From: Geobacillus sp. 46C-IIa
Lineage (GTDB): Bacteria; Bacillota; Bacilli; Bacillales; Anoxybacillaceae
Direction of reading: 5' to 3'
DNA length: 64,000 bases
Assembly (NCBI RefSeq): GCF_014679505.1
Contig: NZ_CP061474.1
Span: forward strand, 372,001 to 436,000
Below are positions 29,231 through 37,039 of the stretch, in pieces (the first letter of the stretch is position 1; each line of letters begins with the position of its first letter). The notes beneath the pieces are model-generated. The model was not told the DNA's origin. It did not search any database and saw only the letters and a list, made by a program, of their open reading frames with translations. The position numbers were made by a program, and so were the translations under genes.

Positions 29231-30223
29231 TCAGCGGCGCTTTTGCCGCTGGCGCTCCGCCCGCTCCCACGCTTTTAAATGCGGATACGGATCAAACGAC
29301 CACTCCGTGTAGCCGTTGTCTTTGTACATGCCATAGTGGAGGTGGGGCGGAAATTTTCCAGCCGTACCCGGCGGGCCGTAGCCGGAGCTGCCGACCGAGC
29401 CGATGACGGTTCCCGGCTCCACGATTTGCCCTTCGCGAAGCCCGGGGGCAAAACCGTTTAAATGGGCGAAATAATGGTACGTATTGTTAATGTCGCGGAT
29501 GCCGACGCGCCAGCCGCCGTATTTGTTCCAGCCTTTCAGCTCCACAATGCCGTAGCATGTCGAACGCACCGGCACGCCGTAGCCGGCGAAAATGTCGGTC
29601 CCTTCATGAATGCGCCGCCCGCCCCAGCCGCGCGCGTCGCCCCATGTATCGCGATAGCTGTAATTGGACCGCAGCGGAAGCGGAAAGACGTGCTCGTCCA
29701 ATTTGAGCGTTTGATACGTTTTGTAAATTTTCGCCTTCCCTAAAATCAAGTCAACGGCTTTCGCACGTTGGTAATAATTCCAAAGCGCCATTTTAATGTG
29801 GCGGTGGTCGATGCCGTACGTCTGCAAATAACGGGCTATAGCCATAATAACATCATCGTCGTCGTCCGCCCGCGCCACGCCGTCCCCGTCCCCATCCGTC
29901 CCCAACCCGCCGAATTGGGAAATCGTAAACGGGTTTGTGTCGTGCGGATTTTGATTGAGCGGACCGGCCCATTGTTCCGGTTTGATGTAAATGCCGAGAA
30001 CGCCGGTTGGTTTTGGCAAGTCGCGGCGTACTTGGCGGATGTTCCGTTCATACTGGTCGATGGCCGCAAAGTAATACCACGGAATGAGTGAAACGGCTTC
30101 CGCCTTTTTATACAGCTCCATGCGCTGTTCGTATACCGCCTCGTCGTTTTCCGCCGCGGAAGCCGCACCGGCGGCAATGAAGAACATCGTCGCCACCCAT
30201 ATGGCGACAAGCCATCGGTGCAC
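29231..30223 (-). CDS. lytH: LytH-type M23 peptidase, sporulation cell-wall endopeptidase
   Basis: A 330-residue secreted protein with a signal peptide (cut probably after ASAA) and a C-terminal M23 metallopeptidase domain. The zinc motifs are HEGTD and HLHYG, as in lysostaphin-type enzymes. B. subtilis LytH (YunA) trims L-alanine side chains in spore cortex peptidoglycan; the same gene location next to lipA supports that identity. The middle has an aspartate-rich TDGDGDGVARADDDDD stretch that could bind metal. The GTG start follows AAAGGGGGG. It is divergent from lipA. Confidence 0.88.
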   Translation of the reverse strand: MHRWLVAIWVATMFFIAAGAASAAENDEAVYEQRMELYKKAEAVSLIPWYYFAAIDQYERNIRQVRRDLPKPTGVLGIYIKPEQWAGPLNQNPHDTNPFTISQFGGLGTDGDGDGVARADDDDDVIMAIARYLQTYGIDHRHIKMALWNYYQRAKAVDLILGKAKIYKTYQTLKLDEHVFPLPLRSNYSYRDTWGDARGWGGRRIHEGTDIFAGYGVPVRSTCYGIVELKGWNKYGGWRVGIRDINNTYHYFAHLNGFAPGLREGQIVEPGTVIGSVGSSGYGPPGTAGKFPPHLHYGMYKDNGYTEWSFDPYPHLKAWERAERQRQKRR

Positions 30224-30322
30224 GTGGATCCCCCCTTTTCGCCCGTTTCATATGTTTAGTTTGGAGAGAAAAGGGGAATTCATAAATGTTAAAAAGCGGA
30301 AAAGGCAAAGACGACTTATTTT

Positions 30323-30351
30323 TTGTGTTTTCCCGCCCTTTTCATTATAAT
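30323..30351 (+). promoter_or_regulatory. Sigma-A promoter of lipA
   Basis: TATAAT at 30346-30351 with TTGTGT 17 bases upstream at 30323-30328; the lipA start lies about 38 bases beyond the -10 box. Confidence 0.7.
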
Positions 30352-30388
30352 GGGAAATGAACAATCATACGTAACTGGAGTGAGAACA

Positions 30389-31285
30389 ATGGCGACGAAG
30401 GAAGAACATGTTCGCAAGCCAGATTGGTTAAAAATTAAGCTGAATACGAACGAACATTACACCGGTTTGAAGAAGCTGATGCGGGAAAACCGTTTACATA
30501 CTGTTTGTGAGGAAGCGAAATGCCCGAACATTCATGAATGCTGGGCGGTGCGGCGGACGGCGACGTTTATGATTTTAGGCAGCGTCTGCACGCGCGCCTG
30601 CCGCTTTTGCGCCGTCAAGACGGGGCTGCCGACCGAGCTTGACTGGCAAGAACCGGAACGCGTCGCCGAATCGGTGCGCATCATGAACTTAAAACACGTC
30701 GTCGTCACCGCGGTGGCCCGCGATGATTTAAAAGATGGAGGGGCGGCCGTGTTTGCCGAAACGGTGCGCGCCATCCGCCGGAAAAACCCATTTACGACCA
30801 TTGAGGTGCTGCCGTCTGATATGGGCGGGGTGTACGAAAACTTAAAAACGCTGATGGATGCCCGCCCCGATATTTTAAACCATAACATTGAAACGGTGCG
30901 CCGCCTGACGCCGCGGGTGCGCACCCGCGCGACGTACGAACGTTCGCTTGAATTTTTGCGGCGCGCGAAAGAACTGCAGCCGGATATTCCGACGAAATCA
31001 AGCATCATGGTCGGTCTTGGAGAAACGAAAGAGGAAATTATCGAGGCGATGGACGATTTGCGTGCCAACCACGTTGATATTTTGACGATCGGCCAATATT
31101 TGCAGCCGACGAAAAAACATTTGAAAGTCGTGAAATATTACCATCCGAACGAATTTCAAGAGCTGAAAGAGATCGCGCTGAGCAAAGGATTCAGCCATTG
31201 CGAGGCAGGTCCGCTCGTCCGTTCGTCGTATCATGCCGATGAGCAAGTGAGCGAGGCGGCGAAAGCGCGGCAGTTGAAAGCATAA
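30389..31285 (+). CDS. lipA: LipA, lipoyl synthase
   Basis: Radical-SAM enzyme that inserts two sulfur atoms into an octanoyl group to make lipoate. The 298-residue protein has both Fe-S cluster motifs: Cys40, Cys45, Cys51 (auxiliary cluster) and Cys67, Cys71, Cys74 in CTRACRFC (radical-SAM cluster). The RSSY motif that binds the auxiliary cluster serine ligand is near the C-terminus in [10 protein letters not shown]. The ATG follows CTGGAGTGAG. In B. subtilis the preferred substrate is octanoylated GcvH, encoded at 6.0 kb here. Confidence 0.97.
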   Translation: MATKEEHVRKPDWLKIKLNTNEHYTGLKKLMRENRLHTVCEEAKCPNIHECWAVRRTATFMILGSVCTRACRFCAVKTGLPTELDWQEPERVAESVRIMNLKHVVVTAVARDDLKDGGAAVFAETVRAIRRKNPFTTIEVLPSDMGGVYENLKTLMDARPDILNHNIETVRRLTPRVRTRATYERSLEFLRRAKELQPDIPTKSSIMVGLGETKEEIIEAMDDLRANHVDILTIGQYLQPTKKHLKVVKYYHPNEFQELKEIALSKGFSHCEAGPLVRSSYHADEQVSEAAKARQLKA

Positions 31286-31302
31286 CATCGACCAAGCAAA
31301 CA

Positions 31303-31346
31303 GAAAAACGGTCGTGCCTCTTCATTAAGAAGGCAGACCGTTTTCT
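31303..31346. terminator. Bidirectional terminator between lipA and yutC
   Basis: AAAACGGTC and GACCGTTTT close an imperfect stem with an inner TGCCTCTT/AAGAAGGCA part. T residues follow on both strands, serving lipA and the convergent yutC. Confidence 0.8.
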
Positions 31347-31351
31347 TTGCC

Positions 31352-32038
31352 CTAGCGCCCCTCCGGTGTCGGCCGCGGTGTGCCGTCGCGGAAGTCGCGG
31401 TCGAGCTCATCGTTCGTTTCATTGATCATTTCGCCGTTTTCATTTTCCCCGCCGCTGAGCTTTTTCCCTTGCGGATATTTCAGCATTTGCTGGATGGTCG
31501 CATCCATGATTCGATCGATGCCGCGGCTGTTTGAGTCGAGTCGGCCGAAGCGCTCAATATCTCTCATCAGCTGTGGGTTGTCGGCGACATACACATGGTA
31601 GTAACGAGGAACGACCGAAAGCGCCGTCTTTTTCACTTGATCGGCTGTTTGCTCCCGGTTGTTTGTGTCGGCATCATAGACGACAAGCACTTCCTCGTCT
31701 GTGACCAGCGTAGCGACGTCATTGACGTTCGGCAGCTGGGTGCACAACTTGCTGATTAAATCGGCCGCCTGCTCGCGGTTGAATGACGGCATGTCATTAT
31801 AACCGTTCGCATCGCCGAGGGTTGGGCTCTTTTGGTGACGGACGTAGCCAAAGTTGTTTAGCGGTGTGTCATCGCCGTTTGGCACCCCGTTTTCGTTATA
31901 TAGCTCATTGCGGTCGGTGACATTGATCGTATTGCCGCTCCGCTTGTAGACGTCGGTGTTTTCGTCCTGGGCCGTCTGCGCGCAGCCGGCTAGGGCGACG
32001 GCCGTTCCGAACATAACGGCCAACCATGGTCGTCTCAT
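31352..32038 (-). CDS. yutC: YutC, YhcN/YlaJ-type sporulation lipoprotein
   Basis: A 228-residue lipoprotein with the signal MRRPWLAVMFGTAVALAGC. The central part, REQAADLISKLCTQLPNVNDVATLVTDEEVLVVYDAD and ALSVVPRYYHVYVADNP, is the pattern of the YhcN/YlaJ spore lipoprotein family. The Asn/Asp-rich region before it (NNFGYVRHQKSPTLGDANGYND) is also typical. The ATG follows GAAGGGGGTG. It converges on lipA. A spore-coat or spore-membrane location is inferred from the family. Confidence 0.82.
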   Translation of the reverse strand: MRRPWLAVMFGTAVALAGCAQTAQDENTDVYKRSGNTINVTDRNELYNENGVPNGDDTPLNNFGYVRHQKSPTLGDANGYNDMPSFNREQAADLISKLCTQLPNVNDVATLVTDEEVLVVYDADTNNREQTADQVKKTALSVVPRYYHVYVADNPQLMRDIERFGRLDSNSRGIDRIMDATIQQMLKYPQGKKLSGGENENGEMINETNDELDRDFRDGTPRPTPEGR

Positions 32039-32150
32039 CGTCAGCACCCCCTTCACTTTTAGGGTGGCACACGCTCTTCCGTTTGATAACAGTAATTGAT
32101 TGGGTGTGATACATCGTTTATGATGAAAGTGGAAAGGCGAGGTGAGAGCG

Positions 32151-32426
32151 GTGATCTGCATCAACAACCATTGTTACGAACTGGTCGAAAACGTCAAAAA
32201 CGCCTTTAACGAGGAAGCGTTTCGCGCCCGCTATGCGGATATTTTAGGGAAGTATGACTACATTGTCGGCGACTGGGGATACAATCAGCTTCGCCTGCGC
32301 GGCTTTTTCGATGACCATAACCAAAAGGCGACATACGATACGAAAATTAGCACGCTGTCGGAGTATTTGTATGAATATTGCAACTTTGGGTGCGCCTATT
32401 TTGTGTTGCGCAAAGTGAAGCGGTAA
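32151..32426 (+). CDS. yutD: YutD, conserved small protein (DUF1027)
   Basis: A 91-residue cytosolic protein very like B. subtilis YutD: RYADILGKYDYIVGDWGYNQLRLRGFF followed by ISTLSEYLYEYCNFGCAYFVL. Two cysteines lie in YCNFGCAYF. The family is widespread in Firmicutes but has no assigned function. GTG at 32151 is preferred because GAGGTGA ends five bases upstream; another GTG at 32142 is inside that site. Confidence 0.8.
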   Translation: MICINNHCYELVENVKNAFNEEAFRARYADILGKYDYIVGDWGYNQLRLRGFFDDHNQKATYDTKISTLSEYLYEYCNFGCAYFVLRKVKR

Positions 32427-32542
32427 CGGTGCGGTCGGATGGCGGCGCGGTGACGCCGCGCTGAAGGCCGCTTCGAACCGGCTGCGAACCTAGAGCTGCA
32501 ACATCACCGGATTGCGGCGTCGCGTGTAGGGAGGCGAACAAG

Positions 32543-32573
32543 GCAGCCGCCCGTGTACGGCGGGCGGCTGCTT
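32543..32573. terminator. GC-rich hairpin between yutD and the next minus-strand gene
   Basis: GCAGCCGCCCG and CGGGCGGCTGC form an eleven-base-pair stem around a seven-base loop. T content after the stem is low on both strands, so termination would be partial. Confidence 0.6.
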
Positions 32574-32575
32574 CG

Positions 32576-32860
32576 TCATTCGACTTCATTGTACGGAAAC
32601 TGTTCGCTTTTGCGCGGATCATCATGCGGCGGGTGGGACGCCGGGTCGCGCCTTGGAATGTTTTGGTGGAACGACTTAAACTCATAGTTAAAGGCGCTGT
32701 AAGGGCGCTGTCCTTCTTTCCAAGGCGTGCTTTTATTTTCGACCGGGGCGTCGTCGCGGCGCGGCGATCCGTACGGCCCTTCCGGAAATTCTTCGGCTGT
32801 TAAAAAATTGCGCTGTTTCTCGACGACGGAAAAGTCGGCATACGTTTCCCGTTCCGCCAT
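32576..32860 (-). CDS. Small hydrophilic protein, unknown
   Basis: A 94-residue, proline- and charge-rich protein (EEFPEGPYGSPRRDD, RRDPASHPPHDDPRKSEQFPYNEVE) with no membrane segment and little predicted globular core. The ATG follows GGAAGGTGA at five bases, which supports translation. I do not recognise the family with certainty; similar small proteins occur in bacilli. The composition suggests a disordered or spore-associated protein, but this is only an impression. Confidence 0.6.
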   Translation of the reverse strand: MAERETYADFSVVEKQRNFLTAEEFPEGPYGSPRRDDAPVENKSTPWKEGQRPYSAFNYEFKSFHQNIPRRDPASHPPHDDPRKSEQFPYNEVE

Positions 32861-32917
32861 TCGTCTCACCTTCCTTGATGCCGGGGTGTTTCATAAGATG
32901 CCCAAAATGAAGGAAGG

Positions 32918-33187
32918 TTATGAAAGACATTCGTCCAAAAAGGCGCGCAAATCGTCGGCGTCTTGTTCATCAAGCTGGTAGGCGCGCTCTAAATAGCCGG
33001 GCTCCTCTAAATCGTCGCGGCCGAGAATGGCAAAGCGGTTGCTTTGCAAGTCAAGCACGATGGATTTGCCGTAAAAACGATCCGTTTCGATGAGCGCCAA
33101 ATCGAACCGCTGCCGTTCGCCGACAAAGCTGACGAAGCGAACCGCCGCTTGGATGGTGTCATCGTACAAATAAAACCGTTCGCCCAT
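32918..33187 (-). CDS. Small conserved protein, possibly DUF3055
   Basis: An 89-residue acidic protein starting MGERFYLYDDTIQAAVRFVSFVGERQRFDLALIETDRF and ending in an aspartate-rich helix. It looks like the Firmicutes DUF3055 family, though I cannot confirm this without a search. The ATG at 33187 follows AGGAGGG; a longer in-frame extension to 33328 crosses that site. It is divergent from yutE, with about 95 bases between the two starts. Confidence 0.65.
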   Translation of the reverse strand: MGERFYLYDDTIQAAVRFVSFVGERQRFDLALIETDRFYGKSIVLDLQSNRFAILGRDDLEEPGYLERAYQLDEQDADDLRAFLDECLS

Positions 33188-33281
33188 ATTGAGCCCTCCT
33201 ATGTTTTCGTCTCTATCCATCATAGCAGACAGACGGCGAAAAGGGGAGGGGATGGACGCAAGAAAGAAGGAGGGATGAGCC

Positions 33282-33719
33282 ATGTATTTTGTTGACCGAA
33301 AAAAAATGGAAGAACGACTTCGCTGCATGGAACAAATGTTGGCTTATTACAAAAGCAAGGACAACTGGGATGAGCCGCTTCAACGGTTGGCGCTTGAACG
33401 GATCGCCCATGTCGTCATCGAAGCGGTTTTGGACGTCGGCAACGCGATGATCGACGGCTTCATTATGCGTGACCCGGGCAGCTATGACGATATTATTGAC
33501 ATTTTAGCCGATGAGCAAGTCATTACGCCGGCGGACGCCGAACAGCTGAAAGCGTTCATCGCCCACCGGAAAATGCTCGTTCATGAGTATACAAGCGTCG
33601 ACCATGCGAAACTGCGCGCCAGCCTGAACGCACATTTGCCGGCGCTGGACACGTATCCGAAGGCGGTGCGCGATTATCTTGAAAATGAACTCGGTCCGGT
33701 GTCGGCGTTTCGCAGTTGA
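33282..33719 (+). CDS. yutE: YutE, HepT/DUF86-family protein
   Basis: A 145-residue all-helical protein of the HepT/DUF86 family. The HepT active-site pattern R-x4-H-x-Y is present as RKMLVHEY. In toxin-antitoxin pairs HepT is an RNase-like toxin neutralised by the nucleotidyltransferase MntA, but no MntA-like gene lies beside it here. B. subtilis YutE is likewise a lone chromosomal copy. The ATG follows AAGGAGGGATGAG. Whether it has any nuclease activity is unknown. Confidence 0.82.
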   Translation: MYFVDRKKMEERLRCMEQMLAYYKSKDNWDEPLQRLALERIAHVVIEAVLDVGNAMIDGFIMRDPGSYDDIIDILADEQVITPADAEQLKAFIAHRKMLVHEYTSVDHAKLRASLNAHLPALDTYPKAVRDYLENELGPVSAFRS

Positions 33720-33985
33720 CGGGTGGCGGCCTCAGCGCCCCCTCTCATTGACGATGGGGGCGCATCCCAGCGCCGGATGCGCCTTTGGCCAACACGAGGC
33801 AATGAAGCGGCTTCCATGATGGTCGAACATGCGCCTTTCAGCCGTTGACGCTCATGGAAAAGATTCATGGACAACGTGTTGCCCTCCACCCGGGCATGAA
33901 AATTATCGCTTGCCGGCGCGGCATTTTCACGGAAAAGCGGGAGAACGAACGACTGACATACGGAAAAAGAAAGGGAGCGAATGCA

Positions 33986-34756
33986 TTGAAACGATATAGC
34001 GGCTATTTGATCGATTTAGACGGGACGATGTACCGCGGTACGGAGTGCATCGCCGAAGCGCGCGAATTTGTCAATGAACTGCACCGCCGCGGGATTCCGT
34101 ATTTGTTTGTCACCAACAACTCGTCGCGCACGCCGGCGCAAGTGGCGGAAAAATTGCGGTCATTTGGCGTGCCGGCGGAAGCGAAGCACGTCTTTACGAC
34201 AAGCCAGGCGACGGCGAACTACATTTTTGAACAAAAGCCGGACGCGTCCGTTTATGTCATCGGTGAAGAAGGGATCCGCACGGCTTTGGCGGACAAAGGA
34301 TTTCGTTTTGCCGGCGAGGACGCGGACGTCGTCGTCATCGGCATCGACCGGCAAATTACATACGAGAAGCTCGCTGTCGCTTGCCTTGCTGTCCGCAATG
34401 GCGCGACGTTCATTTCAACAAACGGGGACATCGCTTTGCCGACGGAGCGCGGGCTATTGCCAGGCAACGGGGCCATTACGTCGGTCGTCGCCGTTTCTAC
34501 GCAAGTGAAGCCGACGTTTATCGGCAAGCCGGAAAAAATCATTATGGAGCAGGCGCTCAAAGTGCTCGGCGTTCCGAAAGCGGACGTGCTCATGATCGGC
34601 GACTATTACGAAACCGACATTTTAGCGGGCATAAACGCCGGCATCGATACGCTTTTAGTCCATACAGGCGTCACGACGAAAGAGATGCTCGCCCGCTACG
34701 AGCGGCAGCCGACGTATACGGCCGACTCGCTGTTAGAATGGATGGAGCGCCTGTAA
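33986..34756 (+). CDS. yutF: YutF, HAD-superfamily phosphatase (NagD-like)
   Basis: A 256-residue haloacid dehalogenase phosphatase of the NagD type. Motif I is LIDLDGTMYRG, motif II is the NNSSRT serine/threonine region, and motif IV is MIGDYYETDILAGINAGIDT. NagD-type caps act on small phosphates such as nucleotides or sugar phosphates. The start is TTG at 33986, eight bases after GGGAG; an in-frame upstream extension to 33845 is not needed for the fold. Confidence 0.88.
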   Translation: MKRYSGYLIDLDGTMYRGTECIAEAREFVNELHRRGIPYLFVTNNSSRTPAQVAEKLRSFGVPAEAKHVFTTSQATANYIFEQKPDASVYVIGEEGIRTALADKGFRFAGEDADVVVIGIDRQITYEKLAVACLAVRNGATFISTNGDIALPTERGLLPGNGAITSVVAVSTQVKPTFIGKPEKIIMEQALKVLGVPKADVLMIGDYYETDILAGINAGIDTLLVHTGVTTKEMLARYERQPTYTADSLLEWMERL

Positions 34757-34797
34757 ACAACGCCGCTTTGCCAAAAAAGGCAAGGCGGCGTTTGATT
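34757..34797. terminator. Bidirectional terminator between yutF and yutG
   Basis: AACGCCGCTTTGCC and GGCAAGGCGGCGTT pair (one mismatch) around six A residues; T or A runs flank both sides for the convergent genes. Confidence 0.85.
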
Positions 34798-34871
34798 GTA
34801 GACATGCCGCCGGTTGCGTCGAAAAAGCCGGCAATCGGCTATCGGCCCAGCGCGCCGGGGCATGGCGATCG

Positions 34872-35369
34872 TTATTCCGCGTTGGCGGCCCGGTGCGCCA
34901 AGCGGCTTGACGCCGCCGCGGCAATGGCGCCGACGATATCGTCCAAAAACGTGTTGCATTTGCCGGTTGATTTGTCGTTTAAGTATTGCAGGATGCCCGG
35001 CTTTTGTTTGTCGATGTATCCGTAGTTCGTAAACCCGATCGACCCGTAGACGTTGACGATCGAAAGGGCTAAAATTTCATCGACGCCATACAGCCCTTCA
35101 TCGCGGCGGATGACCGATTGCAGCGGCTCATCGAGCTGGCCGGCCTCGGCGAGTTTATCGAGCTGAATGCCGGTTAAAATCGCGTTTTGCACTTCGCGTT
35201 TCGAAATGACGCGGTTGACGTTTTCCGTGCATTCGTCCATCGTTAAATCCGGATGGTATTTCGATTGTAAGTAATAGACGAGTTCAGCGATTTTCTCCAC
35301 TGTCACTCCCCGCTCCTCGAGCCAACGCCGGGCGGTTTGTTCCAAATTGTTCATAATGAATTCGCTCAT
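34872..35369 (-). CDS. yutG: YutG, PgpA-family protein
   Basis: A 165-residue protein of the phosphatidylglycerophosphatase A family, soluble Bacillus branch. The segment DEILALSIVNVYGSIGFTNYGYIDKQKPG and the terminal FLDDIVGAIAAA match the family pattern. There are no membrane spans, unlike PgpA of proteobacteria. The ATG follows AGGTGACATTTT. It is on the opposite strand from yutF and yutH. Confidence 0.8.
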   Translation of the reverse strand: MSEFIMNNLEQTARRWLEERGVTVEKIAELVYYLQSKYHPDLTMDECTENVNRVISKREVQNAILTGIQLDKLAEAGQLDEPLQSVIRRDEGLYGVDEILALSIVNVYGSIGFTNYGYIDKQKPGILQYLNDKSTGKCNTFLDDIVGAIAAAASSRLAHRAANAE

Positions 35370-35707
35370 AAAATGTCACCTATTTCTTTTGAAAAGTCGT
35401 TTTTTATATATATGTATCATGTCATAAAACAGTCCGTCATATAAAGAAAAATGCTCATCGAGCTGCATATATAAACAATAGCCCCTTTCGCCAAAAAGGA
35501 AGGGGGCTGGCGGTTTGCTGTGCAGCCAACGGGTGGCTTCGGCCGGCGTGTGGCCGAAAGGTGAACAGCGGCGATGGCGGGCACGGGGGCGGACATGGCG
35601 TTTCAGCCCGAGGCCATCATGGACGTCGGAATTTTTCAGGCGCAAGGTGAACGGGAGGTCAAGGTTCGTCCCGAGATGATCATGGACACGGGCCTGGAGG
35701 TGCGGAG
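35370..35707. other. Gap between yutG and yutH
   Basis: An AT-rich segment at 35395-35475 should hold the yutG promoter on the minus strand. A stem AGCCCCTTTC/GAAGGGGGCT lies at about 35480-35508. The second half is GC-rich and contains an open frame from 35574 described separately. Confidence 0.5.
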
Positions 35708-35861
35708 ATGGAAACATGGGTGCATGAACAGTACGGGGTGCGCGCCGAACGGTTGGAGCGAAGAGGGAGGCACACAGTGGTTTGGCGGCAGCAGGAGCGT
35801 TTTCTCCTCGTTGCGGCCGACGGACGGAGCGAAGCGGAGATGGAAGAGCGCCAGCAAATGA
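35574..35861 (+). CDS. Doubtful ORF with an internal PExIMDxG repeat, overlapping yutH
   Basis: An open frame of 95 codons beginning with ATG nine bases after AAAGGTGA, a plausible ribosome site. Residues 11-42 hold two similar pieces, FQPEAIMDVG and VRPEMIMDTG. From about residue 45 it runs out of frame through the start of yutH and becomes non-conserved looking sequence. It may be a decayed gene, a short leader protein, or chance. No function is proposed. Confidence 0.25.
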   Translation: MAGTGADMAFQPEAIMDVGIFQAQGEREVKVRPEMIMDTGLEVRRWKHGCMNSTGCAPNGWSEEGGTQWFGGSRSVFSSLRPTDGAKRRWKSASK

Positions 35862-36709
35862 GCCGCTATTTGCGGGCAAAAGGGGTGACCGGCGTCGGGG
35901 AGCTGGTGAAAACAAAGGCTGGAACGTATCTCGCCGTCTATGAGGGACAGCCGATGGTGCTTGTTCGCGCGCCGCTTCCGGCAGTCCGCTTTCGTTCGCT
36001 CGGCCGCGAGCTGGCGGTGATGCATGAATATGGGCGCTCTTGTCCGCTGCCGATTGTCGCTTGCCGGCGCATCGGCCAATGGCGGGAACTATGGGCGAAG
36101 CGGATCGACCAAATGGAGGCGTTTTGGACGAACATGGTGGCAAACGGTCCGGCGTCGCCGTTTGACCGGCTGTTGATCGAGTCGTTCCCGTATTATTTAG
36201 GTTTGGCGGAAAACGCGGTGCAATATGTGGCCGATACGGAGCTCGATGAGGAACCGCTCCGCGTTGATTATGCAGCGTTTTGCCACGAGCGGCTGCCGCA
36301 AGCCGGCTGGATCGAGGGGGCGGAGGCGAAGCTGCCGATCGATTGGGTGTACGACCATTGCGCCCGCGATTTGGCGGAATGGGTGCGCCATCTGTACCGG
36401 CAGCGCGGGTTAGGATGCCAGCGGGCGGTGCGCCAGTTTTTCCAAGACTACGGGCACGTATCGCCGCTGTCGCCGTTTGCCTGGCGGCTCATTTACGCCC
36501 GGTTGTTGTTTCCGCTTTCGTATTTTGAGTGCGTCGAGGCGTATTATACCGCCGCCGACGGGAATGAGCGGGCGCGGCGGGAGAAGGAATTGCGGCATTT
36601 GCTTGATGGGTCGCACGAGCATGAACGGTTTTTGGCTTCGTTCGCCGAAATTGCCGGCATCGCGGAACGCGTGCGACTGCCGGCGGTGGAGTGGCTGCCG
36701 TCCGTGTGA
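35708..36709 (+). CDS. yutH: YutH, spore coat protein (CotS-like kinase fold)
   Basis: A 333-residue protein matching B. subtilis spore coat protein YutH by position and by its CotS-like, kinase-fold pattern: LGRELAVMHEYGRSC, then PIDWVYDHCARDLAEWVRH. A complete set of kinase catalytic residues is not evident, so it may be structural. The ATG follows CCTGGAGGTGCGG. It stands alone between two long non-coding stretches. Confidence 0.82.
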   Translation: METWVHEQYGVRAERLERRGRHTVVWRQQERFLLVAADGRSEAEMEERQQMSRYLRAKGVTGVGELVKTKAGTYLAVYEGQPMVLVRAPLPAVRFRSLGRELAVMHEYGRSCPLPIVACRRIGQWRELWAKRIDQMEAFWTNMVANGPASPFDRLLIESFPYYLGLAENAVQYVADTELDEEPLRVDYAAFCHERLPQAGWIEGAEAKLPIDWVYDHCARDLAEWVRHLYRQRGLGCQRAVRQFFQDYGHVSPLSPFAWRLIYARLLFPLSYFECVEAYYTAADGNERARREKELRHLLDGSHEHERFLASFAEIAGIAERVRLPAVEWLPSV

Positions 36710-37039
36710 AACAAAACGGGCAGGCAGTCGCGGTTTCGGCGCCGACGACCGCTTGTTGTGGTGTGCCAGCGATCAGCGGCTTTTCGGTGGGCGGCGTCCG
36801 ACGCCGTTTCTTTTTTGCGGCGGGCGATGACTTCTTGCCTGTCGATGCGTCGGAATCCGTTTTTTCTTTTTGCATGCAAGCGGCCGGCTGTTTTTTCTGA
36901 TGGCGGCCGAAATCGCTCTTTTTTCGTTGAAGGGAAACAAGGCATCCTTTTTTGGTGGGTGGCATCGGGGACAACTCCCCGTTTTTTTTTAGCCGGAGTT
37001 GTGATAAGATTTAGAAAAAATCGGATAGGAGGGTGTATG
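36710..37039. other. Gap with regularly spaced T-runs and hairpins
   Basis: No gene is supported here. T-runs of six or more start at 36811, 36860, 36891, 36919, 36948 and 36982, the last five about 30 bases apart, and several follow GC-rich inverted repeats such as CGGCGTC/GACGCCG at 36792-36806. The final one is a clean terminator. Confidence 0.55.
36966..36990 (+). terminator. Terminator before the D-2-hydroxyacid dehydrogenase gene
   Basis: CGGGGA and TCCCCG pair around CAAC, followed by nine T residues. Confidence 0.85.

Noticed and set aside
30224..30322. SigK-type promoter for lytH (CATATGAAA on the minus strand)
   Set aside because: The -10 is imperfect and there is no AC at the proper -35 distance.
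35376..36143. 255-codon minus-strand open frame over the yutG-yutH gap and the start of yutH
   Set aside because: Low-complexity Arg/Pro/Ala composition and full overlap with yutH; no ribosome site was seen.
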